This document shows, piece after piece, positions 38,438 to 46,965 of a stretch of DNA of 64,000 nt. The notes beneath the pieces were generated by a model that was not told where the DNA came from, did not search any database, and was given only the letters and a program-made list of their open reading frames with translations. Each line of letters opens with the position of its first letter. Within the stretch, counting starts at the first letter, position 1. The position numbers and the translations under genes were made by a program. Source of the stretch: Pseudomonas sp. 8O (lineage in GTDB: Bacteria > Pseudomonadota > Gammaproteobacteria > Pseudomonadales > Pseudomonadaceae); assembly GCF_902506495.1 (NCBI RefSeq), contig NZ_LR733263.1, positions 62,001 to 126,000 of the forward strand. Direction: 5' to 3'.

Positions 38438-39946
38438 ATGTCGACGCCGCGCGTGCATTACCCCTGGTACAAGAAGGAAGACACCGACGCCTTTTTTGCC
38501 CTGTTCCAGAACAACATCGCCAACTTCGTGATCATCGCCATCAGCATGCTGGGTATGGGTTTTCCCGCCGAGATCGTGTTCGGCCAGGTGTTGCCGGGGG
38601 CTGCGGTAGCGGTGATGGCCGGTAATTTCTACTACGCCTGGAGCGCCGCGCGACTGGCGCGCAAGGAGAACCGCGCCGACGTCACCGCGCTGTCCTATGG
38701 CATCAGCACGCCGGTGATGTTCGTCTTCCTGTTCGGCGTGCTGTTACCGGCAAAGAACCTCACCGGCGACGCCGAGTTGGCCTGGAAGGTGGCAGTCGCC
38801 GCCTGCTTCATCAGTGGTCTGATCGAGGCCGCCATCAGCCTGATTGGCGGCTGGGTGCAGCGTCACCTGCCACGTGCGGCCATGCTCGGCGCGGTGGCTG
38901 GCGTCGCACTGACCTTCATCGCCGGCGAGATGCTGTTCAAGACCTTGGAAATCCCGGTGATCGGTCTGCTGGTACTGGCCATCACCATCGTCGGTCTGGT
39001 GGCGCGGGTGAGCATGCCGTTTCGTCTGCCGGCCTCGTTGTTCGCCATCGTCATCGGTACGGCGCTGGCCTACCTGATTGGCGCGGCCGATAGCGGCAAG
39101 TTCAGCGAGGCCTTCACTCACCTGGGTTTCTATCCGCTATTGCCCAACCTGGCCTGGTACGAAGGCCTGGGCCTGTTGTTCACCACGATGCTGGCGCTGA
39201 TGACGGTGATCCTGCCGATCACCCTGTACAACGCCATCGAGACCATGAACAACGTCGAGGCCATGAGCGCCGCCGGTGACAGCTACAGCGTGCGCGAGTG
39301 CCAGGCGGTGGACGGTCTGGGCACCTCGCTCGGGGCGCTGTTCGGCGGTGTATTCCCGACCACCGTGTACATCGCCACCGTGGGCTCGAAGTGGATGGGC
39401 GCGGGGCGCGGTTACAGTCTGCTCAACGGCGCGGTGTACGGCCTGGCGACCATGTTCGGTCTGATCGCCTTCATCGCTGCGCTGATTCCTGTGGCGGTGG
39501 TGGCGCCGATTCTGGTGTTCGTCGGCATGTCGATGATCGCCACGGCGTTCAACAGCAACCACGCCCGTCATTACCCGGCGGTCGCGCTGGCGATGCTGCC
39601 GTATTTCGCCAACTACCTGATGACCCGTTTCAATCGGGGCGCACCCGAGGTGGTCGAGGGTATTTCCAGTGCCATTGGTGCGTTGGGACAGGGTGCGATG
39701 TTCAGTGCCATTCTGCTCGGCGCCATGTGCGTGGCGGTGATCGACCGCCAGTTCCGCCAGGCCACTGTCTTCGCTCTGGTGGCGGCCGGCATGGCCTTCG
39801 TCGGCCTGATGCATGCACCGAAGCTGGCCTGGTACGCCGCGCCGGACTTCGTCCACGGCTATCTGCTGATGGCGCTGTTCTTCGCCTGGTATGCCTGGCG
39901 CGGCGTGGAGCCGGCGGCGCCCGAGCGAGTGACCAGCGCCGACTGA
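38438..39946 (+). CDS. NCS2-like xanthine/uracil-type permease
   Basis: A 502-residue membrane protein with about 12-14 spans. Blocks such as ALSYGISTPVMFVFLFGVLLPAK, the NNVEAMSAAGDSYSVREC segment after span 8 and PTTVYIATVGSKWMGAGRGYSLLNG correspond to the NCS2/AzgA-like family of nucleobase transporters. Substrate specificity is unknown and need not be a purine. It ends 1 base before the convergent Na/Pi cotransporter gene. Confidence 0.82.
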   Translation: MSTPRVHYPWYKKEDTDAFFALFQNNIANFVIIAISMLGMGFPAEIVFGQVLPGAAVAVMAGNFYYAWSAARLARKENRADVTALSYGISTPVMFVFLFGVLLPAKNLTGDAELAWKVAVAACFISGLIEAAISLIGGWVQRHLPRAAMLGAVAGVALTFIAGEMLFKTLEIPVIGLLVLAITIVGLVARVSMPFRLPASLFAIVIGTALAYLIGAADSGKFSEAFTHLGFYPLLPNLAWYEGLGLLFTTMLALMTVILPITLYNAIETMNNVEAMSAAGDSYSVRECQAVDGLGTSLGALFGGVFPTTVYIATVGSKWMGAGRGYSLLNGAVYGLATMFGLIAFIAALIPVAVVAPILVFVGMSMIATAFNSNHARHYPAVALAMLPYFANYLMTRFNRGAPEVVEGISSAIGALGQGAMFSAILLGAMCVAVIDRQFRQATVFALVAAGMAFVGLMHAPKLAWYAAPDFVHGYLLMALFFAWYAWRGVEPAAPERVTSAD

Positions 39947-39947
39947 G

Positions 39948-41588
39948 TCACTCGCCACCTTCGAGCCTGAGAGCACCCGTTTCCTGGCCCTCCAGCACCA
40001 CATAGGCGCTGGCGCAGAACAGCGAGTTGAGGCGCTTCATGTCGGCGATCAGCTCCAGGTGCAGGGAGCTGGTCTCGATGCTCTGCACCACCTGGCGCTG
40101 CAGCCGGCCGATATGAGCATGCGCCAGGCGGCGTTCCTGCGCGCGGAAGCGGCGTTTCTCGCGTAGCAGCTGGCTGGCGCTGGCATGGTCGGCACTGAGA
40201 AAGACATTCAGGCCCAGGCGCAGGTTGGCCATCAGCTGGGTGTGCAGGTGAGTCAGCTCCTCCAGGCCCTTTTCGGAAAACGCCCGGCGCTGTGCGGTTT
40301 TCTCATTCTGGATCTTGCCGAGCATGCGCTCGATCAGGTCCCCGGCCTGCTCAAGGTTCACCGCCAGCTCGAGAGTTTCCGCCCAGCGCCGCCTTTCATG
40401 CTCACTCATCGCTTCGCGCGGGATCTGCGCGAGGTACAGCTTGACTGCCCGACACAGGCTGGCGACATCGTCATTGAGGCTGCGCAACTCCTTGTTCAAT
40501 GCGGGTTGGTTCTGTTCCAGCACTGGCTGCAGATGGCCGAGCATGGCCTCGATCTTGTCGCCCACGCGCAGGGTTTCACGCACGGCGTTGGCCAGCGCCA
40601 GGCTGGGCGTGGTCAGGGCCGTCGGATCGAGGTGGCGCGGTCGAGCGATGCCGCTGTCGTCAGCACGGTCCGGCAGCAGCCAGTTGCAGAAGCGCGCCAT
40701 CAGCCCGACGCTGGGCAACATCAGCACGGCGCGCAGGCTGTTGTAGAGCAGGTGGAAAAAGATCACCAGCTCCGCCGGGCGCCAATTCAGGCTGTCCAGC
40801 CAGTCGGCCAGCGGCTGTAGCACGGGCAGCACCAGCACCAGCCCGATCAGCTTGTAGATCAGGCTGCCCAGCGCCACGCGACGCCCGGCAGGGTTTTGCA
40901 GACTGCTGGTAAGAAAGGCCAACAGGCCGCTGCCGATGTTGGCGCCAATCACCAGGCCGATCGCTACCGGCAGGCTGATCAGCCCGGCGCCGGCCAGGGT
41001 CGCGGTGAGCAGCACGGCGGCCAGGCTCGAGTAGGTGAGCAGGGCGAACAGCGCACCGACCAGTGCGTCGAGCAGCAGGTCGCCGGTCAGTGACGCGAAC
41101 AGCACGCGAATCCCGCGTGCTTCGGTGATGGGCGTGGCGGCGGCGACGATCAGCTCCAGCGCCAGCAGCATCAGGCCCAGGCCGATGGCGACGCGGCCGA
41201 GTTGGCCCGCGCGGGTCTGTCGACGCGAGAGAAAGAAGAGTACCCCGAGAAAGATCAGCAGCGGGCTGAGCCAACTGAGGTCGAGCGTCAGTACGCGGGC
41301 CATGAGCGCCGTACCGACGTCAGCTCCGAGCATGATCGCCAGGCCCGGCGCCAGCGCCATCAAGCCCTGGGCGACGAACGAGGTGACCAGCAAGGCTGTG
41401 GCGTTGCTGCTCTGCACCAGCGCCGTGACGCCGATGCCGGCGACGAACGCCAGCGGCCGGCGGCCGATGTTGTGGCTGAGTACCTTGCGCAACTGCGAGC
41501 CGAATACGCGCAGGATGCCGGTACGTACGATGTGTGTGCCCCAGACCAACAGAGCAATGGCTGACAGCAAATGCAGCAGGGTCAGCAT
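39948..41588 (-). CDS. Na/Pi cotransporter family protein (YjbB/NptA-like)
   Basis: A 546-residue protein. The N-terminal half has two inverted Na/Pi repeats, the first with TALVQSSNATALLVTSFVAQG and the second with the variant YSSLAAVLLTATLAGAG in place of the canonical QSS. The C-terminal 220 residues form a PhoU-like helical domain. Phosphate export or import coupled to sodium is expected. The changed second motif makes substrate or direction uncertain. It is convergent with the NCS2-like gene with only 1 base between the stops. Confidence 0.88.
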   Translation of the reverse strand: MLTLLHLLSAIALLVWGTHIVRTGILRVFGSQLRKVLSHNIGRRPLAFVAGIGVTALVQSSNATALLVTSFVAQGLMALAPGLAIMLGADVGTALMARVLTLDLSWLSPLLIFLGVLFFLSRRQTRAGQLGRVAIGLGLMLLALELIVAAATPITEARGIRVLFASLTGDLLLDALVGALFALLTYSSLAAVLLTATLAGAGLISLPVAIGLVIGANIGSGLLAFLTSSLQNPAGRRVALGSLIYKLIGLVLVLPVLQPLADWLDSLNWRPAELVIFFHLLYNSLRAVLMLPSVGLMARFCNWLLPDRADDSGIARPRHLDPTALTTPSLALANAVRETLRVGDKIEAMLGHLQPVLEQNQPALNKELRSLNDDVASLCRAVKLYLAQIPREAMSEHERRRWAETLELAVNLEQAGDLIERMLGKIQNEKTAQRRAFSEKGLEELTHLHTQLMANLRLGLNVFLSADHASASQLLREKRRFRAQERRLAHAHIGRLQRQVVQSIETSSLHLELIADMKRLNSLFCASAYVVLEGQETGALRLEGGE

Positions 41589-41675
41589 GAATCGGCCCCC
41601 TGAAAGACGGCCGATGAGGAGTTATGGTTTCGGCCTGTATAGATGAGCATCGGCCGAAATCACTGATAAAGCCAG

Positions 41676-42806
41676 TCAGCCGTCGCGCAGCACCTTGAGT
41701 TCGGCGTCGTCTGCAGAGAACCCGCGCTCGAGCTTGAACTTGAGGCTGAGGTCGGTCCGCGAGTCGGCGAACTTGAGCGCTTCGGCCAGGCTGATACGGC
41801 CGGCTTCGAGCAGGGCGAACAGGTGCTGGTCGAAGGTCTGCAGACCTTGCTCAGCTGCCCGCGCCGTGGCTTCGCGCAACGCCTCCAGTTCATCGCGCTG
41901 GATCAGATCGCGGATATAGGGCGTACCCAGCATCAGCTCCACCGCTACCACGCGTTTTTGCGCGATGCCCGGCACCAGGCGCTGTCCGATCACCGCGAGC
42001 AGGTTGTGCGCCACGTCGGCCAGCACCTGCGTGCGGGCTTCGTCGGGGAAGAAGCGGGCGATACGCTCGATGGCGTGGCTGCTGCTGGTGGCATGCAGCG
42101 TAGCCACGCACAGGTGACCGGTTTCGGCGTAATGCAGCGCGTGCTGCATGGTGGCAGCATCGCGGATCTCACCGAGCATGATCACATCCGGCGCCTCGCG
42201 CAGCACGTTGCGCAGGGCATCGCCGAAGCTGTGGGTATCGAGGCCGACCTCACGCTGGTCGATGATCGAGCGCTGATGGCTGTGGAGGAACTCGATGGGG
42301 TCTTCGATGCAGACGATATGCCCGCTCTTGTGCCGATTACGGAAATCCAGCATCGCCGCCAGGGTGGTGGACTTGCCTGAGCCGGCCGCGCCGGTAACCA
42401 GGATCAACCCGCGATCCTGCATGGCCAGCTTCTCCAGCATTTTCGGCAGACCGAGCGCCTCGAAGCTGGGAATCTGGCTCTTGATCAGGCGCACCACCAT
42501 GGCTACTTCGCCGCGCTGGTAGTAGAGGTTGACCCGATAACGTCCAGCGCCCTGCAGACTGACCGCCAGATTCATCTCCAGATCGCGCTCGAACTCGGTG
42601 ACCTGCTTCTGGGTCATCAACTGATAGGCCAGCTGTTGCACCTCGCCGGCCTTCATGATGCGCTGACCCACCGGCTGGCTGTGTCCTTCCACTTTCATGT
42701 GCGGCGGTGCGCCGACGCTGAAGAACAGGTCCGAGCCGCCGTGCTGGTGGATCAGTTGCAGGTAGGGGAAAACGTCAGGCTGATCGTTGGCGTTGGTGTC
42801 ATTCAT
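41676..42806 (-). CDS. orphan PilT/PilU-like retraction ATPase
   Basis: A 376-residue hexameric ATPase of the PilT/PilU family. N-terminal GGSDLFFSVGAPPHMKVEG is the family PAS-like domain. Walker A is GAAGSGKSTT (the usual form is GATGTGKS), the Asp box is GHIVCIEDPIEF, Walker B is DVIMLGEIRD and the His box is GHLCVATLHA. The length and C-terminus are closer to PilU than PilT. It lies alone, away from other pilus genes, so it may modify twitching or serve another machine. The start at MNDTNANDQ was chosen since the upstream frame has no ATG nearby. Confidence 0.88.
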   Translation of the reverse strand: MNDTNANDQPDVFPYLQLIHQHGGSDLFFSVGAPPHMKVEGHSQPVGQRIMKAGEVQQLAYQLMTQKQVTEFERDLEMNLAVSLQGAGRYRVNLYYQRGEVAMVVRLIKSQIPSFEALGLPKMLEKLAMQDRGLILVTGAAGSGKSTTLAAMLDFRNRHKSGHIVCIEDPIEFLHSHQRSIIDQREVGLDTHSFGDALRNVLREAPDVIMLGEIRDAATMQHALHYAETGHLCVATLHATSSSHAIERIARFFPDEARTQVLADVAHNLLAVIGQRLVPGIAQKRVVAVELMLGTPYIRDLIQRDELEALREATARAAEQGLQTFDQHLFALLEAGRISLAEALKFADSRTDLSLKFKLERGFSADDAELKVLRDG

Positions 42807-42995
42807 CGATGTGCCGCACCTCGTTCGCTTTGCGGCAAGAATAGACGGCGTCTTGCCCTGTCTGTTGCTTCGTATCAAGAGAACAGGACGAATTGTCGCC
42901 CTATAGCCTGGTTGCACTGGACAGGCGTGCTTGTGAGAGCAAGAGTCAATGATCAGGGGGCAGGAAGGCGATTGCACGCCAGTGACTGGAGATCG

Positions 42996-43736
42996 ATGGT
43001 GGGATTATGGGGGGCGGCTCTGCTGAGTCTGCTGTTGTGCGCATCGGCGCGAGCCGAGGTGTTGCACCTGGCTACGGGCGATGACTATGCGCCGTTCACT
43101 GGCAAGGCATTGCCCGGTCAGGGCATGCTCACCCAGGTGGTGCGTGCGGCGCTGGCCGAGCAGGGTTCGGCAATCACACTCGACTGGCTACCCTGGAACC
43201 GCGGTTACCTGAAGGCCAGGCGCGTTGAGTACGACGCCACCTTTCCCTACGTCCGTTCTGCAGAGCGCGAGGCGGAATTTCTCTATTCGGCGCCCATCTA
43301 TGTGGCCGAGCAGTACATCTTCAGCCGGGCCGGAGATCACATCGAACTCGATGATCTGCCGACCGTGAGCGGCCGCCGCCTTTGCTATCCCCTGGGTTGG
43401 CAGCCGCCGGTAGCTATCCAGCAGCTGATTGATCAGGGCGTGCTGCATCGTCACTCTCCGCTCGGTCTGCAGGAATGCGCGCGGCTGTTGCTATTGCAAC
43501 GCGATGATCTGTTTGTCGCTGATCGCAATCTGGGCGATAGCGCGCTGCGATCTACCGGCGCCGAACTGAGCAAGTTTCATCGTTCGCAGACGGCGTTTCA
43601 GAGCAATACGCTGCACTTCATCGTCTCCCGACAGCATCCGCGCGCTGCAGAGTTGATCGAGCGCTTCAATCGTGGCCTCGAAGCACTCAAGACGAGCGGC
43701 GAATATCAGCGGTTGATCGAGAGCTACGTGGAGTAG
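42996..43736 (+). CDS. periplasmic amino-acid-type substrate-binding protein
   Basis: A protein of about 246 residues with a signal peptide (GAALLSLLLCASARA before EVLHLATGDDYAPF). The SBP_bac_3-type fold is recognised by DWLPWNRGYLKARRVEYDATFPYVRSAERE. It has no partner permease or ATPase gene, and the orphan group it resembles is often tied to sensory or regulatory systems. The start ATG at 42996 has GGAGAT close upstream; a GTG 62 bases earlier is a weaker option. It is divergent from the PilT/PilU-like gene. Confidence 0.82.
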   Translation: MVGLWGAALLSLLLCASARAEVLHLATGDDYAPFTGKALPGQGMLTQVVRAALAEQGSAITLDWLPWNRGYLKARRVEYDATFPYVRSAEREAEFLYSAPIYVAEQYIFSRAGDHIELDDLPTVSGRRLCYPLGWQPPVAIQQLIDQGVLHRHSPLGLQECARLLLLQRDDLFVADRNLGDSALRSTGAELSKFHRSQTAFQSNTLHFIVSRQHPRAAELIERFNRGLEALKTSGEYQRLIESYVE

Positions 43737-43744
43737 CGGGCCAG

Positions 43745-44650
43745 TCAGGCTAGCAACATCATGATCGCCACCAGGCTGCCCGCTGCCAGTAGCGTTTGCA
43801 GGGTGATGATGCCGGCCATCAGTTGGCTGTCGCCGCCGAGCTGGCGGGTCAGTACGTAGGCGGTCGGTGCGGTCGGCAGGGCGAAGAACAGCACCAACAC
43901 TGCGCTTTCCATTGCCGGCAGCGCCAGCGCCCAGGCTACGCCCCAGGCCAGCAGCGGCATTGCCAGCAGGCGCAGCGCGCTGTTCCAGGTCAGCGCAGGG
44001 ATTTCTCCGCCCAGCTGTTCGGGCTTGAGTGCCGCGCCAACGCAGAGCAGGCCCAGCGGCAGGCTGGCTGCAGCGAGCAGGCTGAGCAGGCGCTCGGTGC
44101 CGCCTGGCAGGCCGATGCCCGTGAGGTTGAACAGCGCGCCGCCGACGCAGGCGAGGATCAGTGGATTCTTGATGATCGGCAGCAGCAGGCTGCGCGCGCT
44201 GACGCCACGTTCGGCAGTCAGCGACCACACCGACAGCACGTTCACCGTCGGCACCATCAAGGCCAGCATCAGCGCGGCGAGGGTCAGGCCTTCCTGGCCA
44301 AACAGGCTACCGACCGCAGCCAGGCCCAGGTAGGTGTTGAAGCGCAGGATGCCCTGGGTGAAGGCGCCAAAACGCCCGGCGGGCCAGCCACGCAGACGAC
44401 GTACCAGCAGCAGCGTCAGCCAGGCAATGCCCAGGCCGAGCAGCACTGCCAGCGCCAGGCGCGGCAAGGCCGGGTTGTTCAGCGGCGCACGGGCCAGGCT
44501 GGAGAACAGCAGGGCAGGGAACAGAATGAAGTAATTGAGGCGCTCGGCGCCTGGCCAGAAAGCTTCGCTGGGGAACTCGCGCAGGCGTAGCCAGTAGCCG
44601 GCGACTATCATGGCGAACAGCGGCCACAAGGCCAGCAACAGGTCTATCAC
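43745..44650 (-). CDS. AEC-family transporter (auxin efflux carrier type)
   Basis: A 301-residue membrane protein with about ten spans. A GTG at 44650, preceded by a G-run, is taken as the start (VIDLLLALWPLFAMIVAGYW). The AEC pattern includes LNYFILFPALLFSSLARAPL, ILRFNTYLGLAAVGSLFG and the unwound-helix region ALPTAPTAYVLTRQLGGD. Members export or import small carboxylic acids; the substrate is unknown. It is convergent with the solute-binding protein gene and divergent from the GFA gene. Confidence 0.88.
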   Translation of the reverse strand: MIDLLLALWPLFAMIVAGYWLRLREFPSEAFWPGAERLNYFILFPALLFSSLARAPLNNPALPRLALAVLLGLGIAWLTLLLVRRLRGWPAGRFGAFTQGILRFNTYLGLAAVGSLFGQEGLTLAALMLALMVPTVNVLSVWSLTAERGVSARSLLLPIIKNPLILACVGGALFNLTGIGLPGGTERLLSLLAAASLPLGLLCVGAALKPEQLGGEIPALTWNSALRLLAMPLLAWGVAWALALPAMESAVLVLFFALPTAPTAYVLTRQLGGDSQLMAGIITLQTLLAAGSLVAIMMLLA

Positions 44651-44718
44651 GGCAACCCCCGATGGTGGTGAGCGCCCATCTTGGTCAGCGGCGCGGGGCA
44701 ATGCAAGGCGGAGGCAGG

Positions 44719-45123
44719 ATGAAGGTCGAACATCAGGGCGGCTGCCAGTGCGGCGCACTGCGCTATCGGGTCGATGCGCCGCTGACGGACATCGCTCATT
44801 GTCATTGCTCGATCTGTAGGCGCAGCAGCGGCGGCATTCTCACCACCTGGGTCACGGTGCCGCGCCAGGCATTTCACTGGCTGCGCGGCACGCCGAAGGC
44901 TTTCGCCTCATCGGCCAGCTGCACGCGCTACTTCTGTGGTGACTGCGGCGCGCATCTGACGTTGTTCACTTCGCTCAGCCCGAACACGCTGGATGTGACC
45001 GTCGCCACGCTGGACGAACCGGAGCAGGCCCCGGCGGATCGACATATCTGGGTAGGCAGTCGGCTGCCTTGGCTGCGATTGGACGAGCAATTGCCACGAG
45101 AAGACGAAGAGGACATTCCGTGA
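44719..45123 (+). CDS. GFA-family protein (Mss4-like zinc protein)
   Basis: A 134-residue protein of the Gfa/CENP-V family. The zinc-binding cysteines occur in GGCQCGALRY, CHCSICRRSSG and YFCGDCGAHL. Some members activate glutathione-formaldehyde adducts, but most have unknown roles. The start at MKVEHQGG has a GGAGGCAGG site. A promoter for the CHASE2 operon should lie in the 107 bases that follow. Confidence 0.88.
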   Translation: MKVEHQGGCQCGALRYRVDAPLTDIAHCHCSICRRSSGGILTTWVTVPRQAFHWLRGTPKAFASSASCTRYFCGDCGAHLTLFTSLSPNTLDVTVATLDEPEQAPADRHIWVGSRLPWLRLDEQLPREDEEDIP

Positions 45124-45230
45124 GCAGGTAGCTTTCGGGTTGAGTGCCACTATTTTGATGTCAAATTCTTGTTTGCTTTGCTTGTGAGCTGTGTCACATT
45201 TCTGCGCCAAGCTATATCAAGGATGTTCTT

Positions 45231-46583
45231 GTGCTTTCAGGGATGCGCCTCAGGCAAATTTTTCTTGCTCCATTGCTCAACAAACCTGGCGCTGTTCTGG
45301 GTTTGCTGTTGATGCTCTTCGTCGCGTTCTTCAATCCGTTCGGTCTGCGCGATGCCTCCGACCGTCATAGCGAAACCTGGCTGTTGCGCATGCTGGCGCC
45401 TTTCTACCCTGAGGCTGGGCAGGAAGACGTGGTAGTGGTGCTGATCGATGATCAGGCGCTGACAGATCTGGGTGCTAGCTGGCCGTTGCGTTATGGCGAG
45501 CAGGCGCGCCTGTTGCGGCAGTTGCTCAGCTATCAGCCCAGGTCACTATTCGTTGACCTGCTATATACCCAGCGACGTTACGACGGCGGTCCCACCGAGA
45601 GCCTGCAGCGGGTCTTGAGCAGCTTTCGCGAGCAGGGCGTGCCGCTGATTCTTGCCGATTACCACGATGCGCAGGGCCGCTCTTTGGTATTGCCCGAATT
45701 CGCCGCCATGGCGAACACCGCTCCGACCCATTGGAGCGGCTATGGCGAGCACTATCCGCTACTTTTGCCAAGCCCGCAGGGGACACTGCGCACGCCTGCG
45801 TTGCAGTTGTACCAGGCGGCTTGCCTGGAGTGGGACTGCCCGCAGGAAGGCTTCGATGCACCGCTGTTGGTGCGCTGGGGTTACTGGAGCGACGCGGGTA
45901 TGCAGGACTTCGTCGACCTGACCGGTTGTGATGTGCGTGGGCAGCGGGGGGATTGGGGGCAGGTGTTCAGTATGCTGGCCGCCGATGCATTCCGTTCGCA
46001 GCGCATCGCCAGTGAGGTTGAGCGACCACAGCCTTGTCCCTACACCCGCACCCTGTATGCCAATCAGTTGCGTGACCCGAGTGTCGCCGAAGTCTTGCGT
46101 GGCAAGCATGTGCTGTTGGGGGCGCATATCCGCGGCATCCCGGATTTTGTCAGCAGCCCGGTGCAGGGGCTGTTGCCGGGCGTATACGTGCATGCGATGG
46201 CTCTGGACAACCTGCTGACGCAGGGACACAGCTACTGGCGAGCGGCGCCAGATGGTTGGCTTGGTATCAGTTTGAGCGACTGGCTGGAGATCGCCTTGCT
46301 GCTGCTGGCGGGCTTGGTGGCGCTCTGGATTCCGTCACAACCACCAGCCAAGGGTGGGCGCCTCTATCGCTGTGCGAGCCATTACCTGTTCTGGTTCGTT
46401 CTGCTCAGCAGTCTCGCATTGCTGATCAGTTTCTATCTCGCGCGCTGGCTGCATATCGCGCCATTCGACTGGCTGGGACTGCTGCTGATGATCGGCCTGT
46501 TCTACGCCTACCTGGGGGAGGCCAGGGTTGCCGAGTGGTGGCACCAGCGCAGGGGTCGCACGTCAACTGAAAGGGAGATCTAG
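45231..46583 (+). CDS. CHASE2-domain membrane protein without output domain
   Basis: A 450-residue protein starting at a GTG with AAGGA seven bases upstream. One N-terminal span (AVLGLLLMLFVAFFNPFGL) is followed by a long CHASE2 sensor domain (residues about 45-330: EDVVVVLIDDQALTDLGASWPLRYGEQARLLRQLL, then VLLGAHIRGIPDFVSSPVQGLLPGVYVHAMALDNLL). Three closely spaced spans end the protein. Usual CHASE2 proteins carry a cyclase, kinase or GGDEF domain after the spans; here nothing follows but a basic tail. It probably senses something in the periplasm and acts through the two genes that follow, 2 and about 14 bases away. Confidence 0.86.
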   Translation: MLSGMRLRQIFLAPLLNKPGAVLGLLLMLFVAFFNPFGLRDASDRHSETWLLRMLAPFYPEAGQEDVVVVLIDDQALTDLGASWPLRYGEQARLLRQLLSYQPRSLFVDLLYTQRRYDGGPTESLQRVLSSFREQGVPLILADYHDAQGRSLVLPEFAAMANTAPTHWSGYGEHYPLLLPSPQGTLRTPALQLYQAACLEWDCPQEGFDAPLLVRWGYWSDAGMQDFVDLTGCDVRGQRGDWGQVFSMLAADAFRSQRIASEVERPQPCPYTRTLYANQLRDPSVAEVLRGKHVLLGAHIRGIPDFVSSPVQGLLPGVYVHAMALDNLLTQGHSYWRAAPDGWLGISLSDWLEIALLLLAGLVALWIPSQPPAKGGRLYRCASHYLFWFVLLSSLALLISFYLARWLHIAPFDWLGLLLMIGLFYAYLGEARVAEWWHQRRGRTSTEREI

Positions 46584-46585
46584 CA

Positions 46586-46951
46586 ATGTTCAGAGCCACA
46601 GTATTCGGGCTGTTGCTGTGTAGCGTGTCGGCATGGGCGCAGGAGCCGCTGAAAATTATCGGTTACCCGTTGGAAAAGGTCGCGCTGTATGACGAACAGG
46701 GCGAGTTTCTCGGCGATATGAGTCGTGATCAGCTCCCTGTTCCAGACGTGCAGGTGATCAGCTTCAGCGAAGCCAAGAACCTGCTGCTGATCGCCGTTGG
46801 TGAGCGCCAGGTCTGGCTTGATCCGCTGGATGTGAAACTCAATCACGGTAAGACAGTTGCCTTCGATTGCCGCAAGGTCGCCGAGACCAGCCTTCTGGCA
46901 GACAGCAAGACCAATGCGGTGATGGGCTATTCGAAGGCCTGCGGCAAGTGA
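46586..46951 (+). CDS. small exported protein in the CHASE2-M48 unit
   Basis: A 121-residue protein with a signal peptide (ATVFGLLLCSVSAWA before QEPLKI). The mature domain has mixed beta segments (EKVALYDEQGEFLGDM, ERQVWLDPLDVKL) and two cysteines (AFDCRKV, SKACGK) that could pair. No family was recognised. It starts 2 bases after the CHASE2 stop and ends 14 bases before the M48 gene, so the three are one transcription unit. A role as adaptor or substrate of the peptidase is a guess from position. Confidence 0.75.
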   Translation: MFRATVFGLLLCSVSAWAQEPLKIIGYPLEKVALYDEQGEFLGDMSRDQLPVPDVQVISFSEAKNLLLIAVGERQVWLDPLDVKLNHGKTVAFDCRKVAETSLLADSKTNAVMGYSKACGK

Positions 46952-46965
46952 ATCAGGGAGTATTC

